Shown in pieces: positions 15,547 to 18,604 of a DNA stretch of 18,604 bases. This DNA comes from Selenomonas sp. (GTDB lineage Bacteria; Bacillota; Negativicutes; Selenomonadales; Selenomonadaceae). Under the pieces are notes generated by a model. The model was not told the DNA's origin, made no database searches, and saw only the letters and a list, made by a program, of their open reading frames with translations. The stretch lies in the NCBI GenBank assembly GCA_003518745.1, contig DOYB01000257.1, positions 1-18,604 of the forward strand. Direction: 5' to 3'. The number at the start of each line of letters is the position of its first letter. The stretch's first letter is position 1. A program made the position numbers and the translations under genes.

Positions 15547-15759
15547 TCATACACTTCCTTTCTGGTGTCTCAATAATTCAATCTCATTAACGGCGGCTTC
15601 TTGGAAGTCGCTGTTTTCTATATGTTCGAGTTCATGCAGGTAGGTTTTCTGGTTCTGCTCAAATGAGCAGCGTAAGTTTAGGAGTACCGTGTATTCCCCG
15701 CAGGATTCGGCAACGAATCCATTTACACCGTGGGGGAGAGGGACGACCTTAACATTCAT
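15547..15759 (-). CDS. Small ImmA/IrrE-like metallopeptidase (HExxH)
   Basis: A 70-residue protein with the zinc-peptidase motif YLHELEHIENSDF (HExxH). Short proteins of this type, with the start NVKVVPLPHGVNGFV and the strand YTVLLNLR before the motif, occur beside phage- or ICE-type XRE repressors. The well-studied relative ImmA of ICEBs1 cleaves the repressor ImmR after DNA damage and so induces excision. The protein is much shorter than ImmA (about 170), so it keeps only the core helix with the metal motif; whether it is an active protease is open. ATG 15759 has AGGAGG eight bases upstream. It stands in the same (-) unit as the XRE repressor at 16341-16700, its natural candidate substrate. 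Confidence 0.8.
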   Translation of the reverse strand: MNVKVVPLPHGVNGFVAESCGEYTVLLNLRCSFEQNQKTYLHELEHIENSDFQEAAVNEIELLRHQKGSV

Positions 15760-15777
15760 GGAAAGCCCTCCTAATGA

Positions 15778-16038
15778 TCATGGCATGATTCCGTTAGCAA
15801 GTTCTCTCAGCTTTTCGCTCATGTTCCGCTTGAATTCCTGCATCTGCTTTAGGCTGGCAGTGGTATTCTGCAGACCGTCCATCTTCGCGTCAAGGGTTTC
15901 CAGACTGTGAGCCATTGCCTTTATCATATCGCAGTTCTCTTGGACTGTGACCTTTATTCCATTGACGTCGGCCTTTATGCCTTTTACGTCCTCACTCAAA
16001 GATTCAAGCATTGCCAGTATCTTTTCGTCGTTGTTCAT
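15778..16038 (-). CDS. Small coiled-coil protein of mobile-element type
   Basis: An 86-residue hydrophilic protein with an almost continuous heptad pattern: ILAMLESLSEDVKGIKADVNGIKVTV, then IKAMAHSLETLDAKMDGLQ, then LKQMQEFKRNMSEKLREL. It has no signal, membrane segment or enzymatic motif. Small coiled-coil proteins of this kind are frequent in the early regions of Firmicute prophages and integrative elements, usually with unknown function; it may oligomerise or bind a partner. The frame extends to 16053, but the ATG at 16038 lies directly after GGAGGGGGAAACG, the likely ribosome binding site. It lies between a toxin-antitoxin remnant and the ImmA-like gene, 18 bases before the latter. Confidence 0.7.
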   Translation of the reverse strand: MNNDEKILAMLESLSEDVKGIKADVNGIKVTVQENCDMIKAMAHSLETLDAKMDGLQNTTASLKQMQEFKRNMSEKLRELANGIMP

Positions 16039-16058
16039 CGTTTCCCCCTCCACGTCAC

Positions 16059-16229
16059 TTACAAAACGGCAATCTTGCAGACTATCTTTGCAGGGTCCGG
16101 TATCATTTCCTTGCAGTCCTGGCTTTCAATCTGCTTTTGTATCTGGCTGTATTCATCCTCAAGCGCATCCCATTCCCGCTTGAAATCAGGGCCTTTCATA
16201 TATTCATTCAAGGTGCGGTCCAAAATCAT
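16059..16229 (-). pseudogene. Remnant of a HigA-type (XRE) antitoxin: N-terminal leader only
   Basis: A 56-codon frame whose first 37 residues (MILDRTLNEYMKGPDFKREW, then DALEDEYSQIQKQI) match the N-terminal leader of HigA-like XRE antitoxins, where a segment of the type 'KDPEFKKEYDALEPEFAIIQA' precedes the helix-turn-helix. After IESQ the sequence diverges (DCKEMIPDPAKIVCKIAVL) and stops, so the whole DNA-binding domain is missing. The start ATG overlaps the stop of the upstream toxin fragment as ATGA, exactly the organisation of an intact pair. The homology is recalled from family patterns and not searched. It could still be expressed as a small orphan peptide; the ribosome binding site (AGGGGA, 13 bases away) is poor. 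Confidence 0.55.
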
Positions 16230-16348
16230 CCATTGTTTCCAGTCCCCTTTCTTTTGATGTAATCAGCACGGTATGAAATGGCTTTTTTTATTTCATTGCT
16301 TGGCGTTTGCTGGGTTTTCTTCACGAATCCATGTGTACATTTAATCAA
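16226..16348 (-). pseudogene. Remnant of a HigB/Gp49-like toxin: C-terminal tail only
   Basis: A 40-codon frame with no good start (TTG at 16346-16348 at best). Its residues 5-34, THGFVKKTQQTP then SNEIKKAISYRADYIKRKG, strongly resemble the C-terminal end of phage-derived Gp49/HigB toxins of the RelE superfamily, where 'hGFvKKTqkTP..Ei.kA..r..dY' is the closing motif. The upstream two thirds of the toxin (about 70-80 residues) are absent and replaced by the end of the XRE repressor gene, with which it overlaps by eight bases. It ends in a 4-base overlap with the antitoxin leader. Read together, the two fragments are a toxin-antitoxin locus cut off on both outer sides. A 15-codon frame at 16293-16340 in another phase is probably spurious. 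Confidence 0.55.
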
Positions 16349-16700
16349 AATCTCCCAATTCCTTCGCCTTCTGGAACTCGATGAACTTCCTCACTTCCTC
16401 GATAGACTCCTTCTTCAGCCCTCTGCTGGCGTCGAACAGTACCTTTATATCGGGATTGTCGTGCATTTCCTGGGCTATGCGGGCTACTTCCGGATCGTGG
16501 TAGTATCCGGGAATATCATTTCCCATAAGGTAATCCAAGGAGACATTGAAATAACGGGCGATTGACTTCAAGGTTTCAGAGTCGGGTTCTCTTCGTCCTT
16601 GCTCCCACATGCCGGCGGTACTGGCAGCGACACCCATAGCTCTACTAAACTCTAATTGTGTGATGTTTCTTTTTTCTCGCAATTCCTTAAGCCTCAACAC
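16341..16700 (-). CDS. XRE-family repressor (phage/ICE immunity type)
   Basis: A 119-residue repressor with an N-terminal helix-turn-helix (residues 3-60: LKELREKRNITQLEFSRAMG, VAASTAGMWEQGRREP, then LKSIARYFNVSLDYLMG), typical of small Firmicute phage and ICE repressors of the ImmR/Xre type. The C-terminal part (about 70-119) is helical and acidic and probably serves in oligomerisation. There is no LexA-type Ala-Gly/Ser-Lys autocleavage site visible, so inactivation would need another protein; an ImmA-like gene lies in the same unit. The start is GTG 16700 after AAAGGGGGC, with TTG 16697 as an alternative. It is divergent to the Cro-like gene at 16865 and its own -10 region overlaps the TTGAGTA operator candidates, consistent with autoregulation. 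Confidence 0.88.
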   Translation of the reverse strand: MLRLKELREKRNITQLEFSRAMGVAASTAGMWEQGRREPDSETLKSIARYFNVSLDYLMGNDIPGYYHDPEVARIAQEMHDNPDIKVLFDASRGLKKESIEEVRKFIEFQKAKELGDFD

Positions 16701-16731
16701 TTCAAAGCCCCCTTTCGTGTAGTTTTACTTT

Positions 16732-16760
16732 ATTATATAACACATATTGAGTAATTGGGA
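16732..16760 (-). promoter_or_regulatory. Candidate promoter of the XRE repressor unit
   Basis: A perfect -10 TATAAT is found on the - strand at 16737-16732, with a poor -35 (TCCCAA, 16760-16755) at a 17-base spacing. The operator candidate TTGAGTAAT (16748-16756) lies between them, as expected for a self-controlled repressor gene. The start codon follows about 31 bases downstream. Confidence 0.5.
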
Positions 16761-16844
16761 GGAGTTACACCAAAAGAGTAAATTTATATCGACATTACTC
16801 AAGGTGTGTAGTAGTCTATTAAAAGAAGCTACACACTTTGAGTA
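16748..16844. repeat. Operator constellation: three TTGAGTA motifs and a 16-bp inverted repeat
   Basis: TTGAGTAAT at 16748-16756 has an exact inverted copy ATTACTCAA at 16794-16802, and a third copy, TTTGAGTAG, at 16837-16845. The second and third copies are parts of a longer inverted repeat: TACTCAAGGTGTGTAG (16796-16811) and CTACACACTTTGAGTA (16829-16844), 16 bp with a single G-T pair and a 17-base spacer. The whole lies between the divergent XRE genes and overlaps both candidate promoters. This pattern suggests repressor and Cro binding sites; the long arms could also form a hairpin in the leader of the + gene. Confidence 0.65.
16789..16817 (+). promoter_or_regulatory. Candidate promoter of the Cro-like gene
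   Basis: TCGACA (16789-16794, 5 of 6 for a -35) and TAGTCT (16812-16817) are 17 bases apart. The first arm of the long inverted repeat occupies exactly the spacer, so binding there would block this promoter. The -10 is weak. Confidence 0.35.
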
Positions 16845-16864
16845 GCAAAAAGAGGGTGCGCTTT

Positions 16865-17179
16865 ATGCCAGTAGTAAAGATTTTGGCTGACTTCAGGAAG
16901 GAACAGGGGCTAAGTACCGCTGAAATGGCTGAAAGGTTAGGGCTTTCAAAATCTTTTTATGAAAAGGTTGAATACAGCCAAAGGAAGCCTGGCAGAAGTT
17001 TCTTAAGCAGATTCAAACAGGAATTTCCAACATATGATATGAATATTTTTTTGATGAAAAACTATGCTAAATGTGTAGTTAATAATCCACTCATGCCACG
17101 ATACAAGCCAACCGTGATTTATCCCGACAAAACAAAGGGGCTTGACCACTCGATTTCCGGCCAAACCCCATGCCCGTAG
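16865..17179 (+). CDS. Cro-like XRE-family DNA-binding protein with an atypical C-terminal tail
   Basis: A 104-residue protein whose first 65 or so residues form a helix-turn-helix: MPVVKILADFRKEQGLSTAE, MAERLGLSKSFYEKVEYSQR, then FLSRFKQEFPTYDMNIFL. This kind of small protein stands opposite phage/ICE repressors as the Cro-like regulator. The remaining tail from about residue 68 (NYAKCVVNNPLMPRY onward) is low in regular structure and unlike the usual short end of such proteins, so the gene may have lost its original 3' end and run into foreign sequence. The ATG at 16865 follows AGAGGGTG by eight bases; the TTG at 16838 in the same frame lies within the inverted repeat and is less likely. 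It probably binds the operators in front of it and competes with the (-) strand repressor. Confidence 0.75.
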   Translation: MPVVKILADFRKEQGLSTAEMAERLGLSKSFYEKVEYSQRKPGRSFLSRFKQEFPTYDMNIFLMKNYAKCVVNNPLMPRYKPTVIYPDKTKGLDHSISGQTPCP

Positions 17180-17354
17180 TTTTTCCATCACGTCCATATA
17201 GTGCGTTGTAACGCCCTTAACGTAGGCGACACGAGCGACGCACGCCAGAATCGAGCAACAGACGCTTCGTGGACGCGGCATTTTTTGGGGCGGACGGCTC
17301 CGCCTCTTGGGAAGGTGGCATAATCCAAAACATGGCTGTCTCAGATTGCCCACA

Positions 17355-17383
17355 AGGGCATCCATTTGGGTGCCTTAATTTTT
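17355..17383 (+). terminator. Intrinsic terminator downstream of the Cro-like gene
   Basis: AGGGCATCC pairs with GGGTGCCTT around the loop ATTT (9 bp, with G-T pairs), and the 3' side runs into TTAATTTTT. It lies about 175 bases after the Cro-like stop, so the ancestral transcript it served was probably longer or came from a lost gene. Confidence 0.6.
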
Positions 17384-17493
17384 GACCAACATGATGACCA
17401 ACAAGCAAAAATTTTTTGCTAAAATTTCGTCGTGCAAAATAGTGCAAAGTGCAGTAAAATAAGGCGTAGTGAAGCAGGGTAAAACGTAGTGAA
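17383..17493. repeat. Cluster of short direct repeats, attachment-site-like
   Basis: Three different short repeats follow one another: TGACCAACA at 17383-17391 and 17395-17403 (12-base period); GTGCAAA at 17432-17438 and 17442-17448 with a partial GTGCA at 17449-17453; CGTAGTGAA at 17465-17473 and 17485-17493 (20-base period, with GTAAAA also repeated before it). Closely spaced short direct repeats next to an element's immunity genes resemble integrase arm-type sites. No duplicate att core was found in the window. Confidence 0.45.
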
Positions 17494-17566
17494 TTAATTG
17501 GAGAGTTTTACCACAATTTCATCAAGAAAAAAAATACGAACATATAAATTGGAAACAGGTGATGAA

Positions 17567-18046
17567 ATGAAAAAGCAAAAAAAGACAAATGCTGCCCGTA
17601 TACTTGACAGTCTTGGAATTTCCTATAAAATCAAGGAATACAAGGTTGACCCTGAGAATCTTAGCGCGATTCATGTGGCCGAGGAAGCCGGTATGCCCAT
17701 TGATATGGTATTTAAGACACTTGTGGCAAGAGGTGACAAAAACGGTGTCCTCATGGCAGTGATACCCGGTGCTTTGGAGGTTGATCTTAAGGCGTTGGCC
17801 GCAGCATCCGGAAACAAACGCGTAGAAATGGTACATTTGAAAGAGGTTCAGGCACTTACAGGCTATATCCGAGGTGGATGTTCGCCTTTAGGCGCTAAAA
17901 AGGACTATCCCGTATATCTGGACATCCATGCACAAGAGCAATCTCGTATTTCCATAAGCGCGGGGATTCGAGGAGAACAGATCATATTGGCGCCCTCAGA
18001 TCTGATTAAGGCAGTTAATGCTACAGTTGCTCAAATTGCAAGGTAG
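17567..18046 (+). CDS. ybaK: Cys-tRNA(Pro)/Cys-tRNA(Cys) deacylase, YbaK/EbsC family
   Basis: YbaK is a trans-editing factor that hydrolyses Cys wrongly attached to tRNA(Pro), working with prolyl-tRNA synthetase and tRNA in the cytoplasm. The 159-residue protein has the family features: TNAARILDSLGISYKIKEY at the N-terminus, HVAEEAGMP then VFKTLV with the essential Lys50, and GYIRGGCSPLGAKKDYP, the characteristic C-terminal signature. Length is normal (about 155-160). ATG 17567 follows AGGTG (17557-17561); the frame extends upstream to TTG 17498 but that part is lysine-rich non-family sequence. It is a single-gene unit with its own terminator and is probably the first chromosomal gene beyond the mobile-element remnant. 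Confidence 0.95.
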   Translation: MKKQKKTNAARILDSLGISYKIKEYKVDPENLSAIHVAEEAGMPIDMVFKTLVARGDKNGVLMAVIPGALEVDLKALAAASGNKRVEMVHLKEVQALTGYIRGGCSPLGAKKDYPVYLDIHAQEQSRISISAGIRGEQIILAPSDLIKAVNATVAQIAR

Positions 18047-18064
18047 TTAACAATGAGAAAGAAC

Positions 18065-18096
18065 AAGTGGTTGATTATGTCAACTACTTTCCTTTT
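18065..18096 (+). terminator. Intrinsic terminator after ybaK
   Basis: AAGTGGTTGA (18065-18074) pairs with TCAACTACTT (18080-18089) over 10 bp with one G-T pair and a TTATG loop, and is followed by TTTCCTTTT. It begins 18 bases after the ybaK stop. Confidence 0.7.
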
Positions 18097-18099
18097 GCA

Positions 18100-18168
18100 C
18101 TATGCTAGATGTCTAGGGAGTCCGCGTTCCGTGTATTTGCGGATCCGTTCACGCTCTTCTGTGAGCAT
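18100..18168 (-). pseudogene. Possible fragment of an IS30-like transposase N-terminus
   Basis: A 22-residue frame, MLTEERERIRKYTERGLPRH, then LA and stop, preceded in phase by QYR. This resembles the start of IS30-family transposases, where 'LTxEERxxIxxLLxxGLSxRxIA' forms the first helix-turn-helix. Nothing of the remaining transposase or of terminal inverted repeats is seen, and the likeness is short, so it may be chance. Confidence 0.2.
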
Positions 18169-18237
18169 GCGATACTGGTGGCAACATCCGTGGTGTCCTT
18201 CTTGACAGCTATTACGGCATGGCGTTTTGCTTGGTGA

Positions 18238-18369
18238 ATTAATAAAGCTTGGTCGGAATACACAAAGAAGCTGATTGAAGAAACAGAAAAAATGAGTGCC
18301 GATTGGGCTGAGTTCTATCGGCAGATATGCGAAGGAAAGAAAGAGGACGAAGTATGGGCTATAATTTAG
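18238..18369 (+). pseudogene. Possible antitoxin C-terminal remnant
   Basis: A frame following a TGA reads INKAWSEYTKKLIEETEKMS, then ADWAEFYRQICEGKKEDEVW and a stop; the only ATG is at 18292. The composition (acidic/lysine-rich helix, tryptophans) is protein-like and its stop overlaps the start of the next short frame by 16 bases, as antitoxin genes often do with their toxin. The family is not recognised and the assignment rests mainly on the downstream toxin-like start. Confidence 0.3.
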
Positions 18370-18413
18370 TTGTCGCAGATAATGCCGATGAGCAGACAAT
18401 GGTCGCAGATTAA
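18354..18413 (+). pseudogene. Possible ParE/RelE-type toxin N-terminal remnant
   Basis: A 19-codon frame MGYNLVVADNADEQTMVAD with a good ribosome binding site (GAGGA, six bases before ATG 18354). The start resembles ParE/RelE-family toxins, whose first strand and helix commonly read 'MkYnLViadsAdeQl..iv.yI'. It stops after 19 codons and no continuation in another frame is clear, so the toxin is broken. It overlaps the preceding frame, which supports an old toxin-antitoxin pair. Confidence 0.35.
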
Positions 18414-18553
18414 TTTAGATTCGGGAAAAGACAAGGCCACGGAAGCCGAAAAGAGTTTCCTCTACGACGCGGTCACGGCCTGCTGACTGCAGGCACTGAA
18501 GCAGCGAAGGGCAGGGAAATGCCGAGTAGCACAGGACAGGCAATGAATGACAG

Positions 18554-18590
18554 AAAAAGCGTCTGCATAACGGCAGGCGCTTTTTGTGTT
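18554..18590 (+). terminator. Strong intrinsic terminator near the right edge
   Basis: AAAAAGCGTCTGC (18554-18566) pairs with GCAGGCGCTTTTT (18573-18585) over 13 bp with one G-T pair and a 6-base loop (ATAACG), followed by GTGTT. No intact gene lies upstream of it on the + strand after ybaK, which already has its own terminator. Confidence 0.85.
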
Positions 18591-18604
18591 CAGAAAACCC
18601 CTGG

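Larger units (their letters stand above)
17180..17566. other. Gene-free stretch between the Cro-like gene and ybaK
   Basis: No convincing gene lies here. The first half (about 17180-17330) is GC-richer than its surroundings and contains a perfect hairpin GGGGCGGA/TCCGCCTC (17287-17294 / 17299-17306, one G-T pair) without a T run. The open frames on the - strand have no ribosome binding site and no recognisable domain. The second half is AT-rich and holds a terminator-like hairpin and the short direct repeats listed separately. This is where an integrase gene or attachment site of the neighbouring element would be expected, but no integrase is seen. Confidence 0.6.
18097..18553. other. Gene-debris region without an intact gene
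   Basis: No frame of normal gene length with a start, ribosome binding site and recognisable domain is present. Instead there are several short pieces with coding character in different phases: a possible IS30-like fragment (-), an antitoxin-like tail and toxin-like head (+), and a frame at about 18388-18483 that reads MSRQWSQINLDSGKDK and stops at VTAC. GTCGCAGAT is repeated at 18372-18380 and 18402-18410. This is best read as the decayed remains of mobile-element genes. Confidence 0.55.

Noticed and set aside
16293..16340. 15-codon frame MYTWIREENPANAKQ directly after the repressor stop
   Set aside because: The overlapping frame in another phase carries the HigB-like tail, which explains the sequence better.
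17287..17306. Hairpin GGGGCGGA/TCCGCCTC as terminator
   Set aside because: No T run follows on either strand; the T run lies on the 5' side of the + strand.
17003..17447. Long open frames on the - strand (for example 17003-17365 and 17217-17447)
   Set aside because: They overlap the Cro-like gene and the terminator, lack ribosome binding sites, are rich in Cys/Pro/Arg in a random-looking way and show no known domain.
18100..18399. 99-residue (-) frame as a real gene
   Set aside because: Only the last part has a transposase-like look; the rest is hydrophobic/aromatic shadow of the + strand frames and has no ribosome binding site.
18414..18553. Possible SRP RNA, RNase P RNA or T-box because of a GC-rich segment with AAGCAGCGAAGG before a terminator
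   Set aside because: The diagnostic SRP core (GTCAGG...GGAAG), the RNase P conserved boxes and the T-box GGTGG(T/A)ACCGCG element are all missing.

Overview
The window reads as the chromosome of a low-to-mid GC Firmicute, most likely a Negativicute (Selenomonas/Anaerovibrio-like anaerobe). The indications are: a ferredoxin-linked indolepyruvate oxidoreductase (anaerobic metabolism), strong GGAGG ribosome binding sites with several TTG/GTG starts, a Firmicute-type single-chain PurL of about 1260 residues, and the Firmicute gene order aroQ-pepP-efp. The genus is an inference and cannot be fixed from this sequence alone.

Positions 1-8165 are co-directional (+). The end of iorA and all of iorB come first. 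A compact six-gene operon follows, mltG - U32 protease family (TrhP-like) - acylphosphatase - aroQ - Xaa-Pro peptidase - efp (1052-5897), framed by a good extended -10 promoter (997-1025) and a strong intrinsic terminator (5909-5953). It joins cell-wall elongation control, tRNA wobble modification, shikimate-pathway supply and the translation factor EF-P. After the terminator, a GspF/PilC-type membrane protein without visible pilus partners is followed closely by an agmatinase gene; its leader carries a LexA/DinR-like palindrome. A YhcH/NanQ-like gene and a large purL follow, each behind its own intergenic region. purL and the convergent nadE share a 19-bp terminator hairpin.

Positions 12787-16700 are one tightly packed (-) block: phage/ICE-type XRE repressor, a remnant of a HigB/HigA-type toxin-antitoxin pair, a small coiled-coil protein, a mini ImmA-like HExxH protein, an intact RHH antitoxin + YoeB-family toxin pair, an unrecognised small protein, and NAD synthetase. 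No terminator is visible between the mobile-element cassette and nadE. A divergent Cro-like XRE gene (16865-17179, +) faces the repressor across an operator-rich region with three copies of TTGAGTA. This looks like the immunity region of a prophage or integrative element whose integrase and structural genes are absent here.

Positions 17180-18604 hold a gene-free stretch with a terminator and a cluster of short direct repeats that resembles an integrase attachment region, then an intact ybaK-type Cys-tRNA deacylase gene with its own terminator, then about 500 bases of gene debris. The debris includes a probable second toxin-antitoxin remnant and a possible IS30-like fragment, and it is closed by another strong terminator.

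The most interesting signals are the two decayed toxin-antitoxin scars around one intact module, the LexA-like box before the orphan pilC-like gene, the operator constellation at 16748-16844, the att-like repeat cluster at 17383-17493, and the apparent coupling of nadE to a mobile-element cassette.
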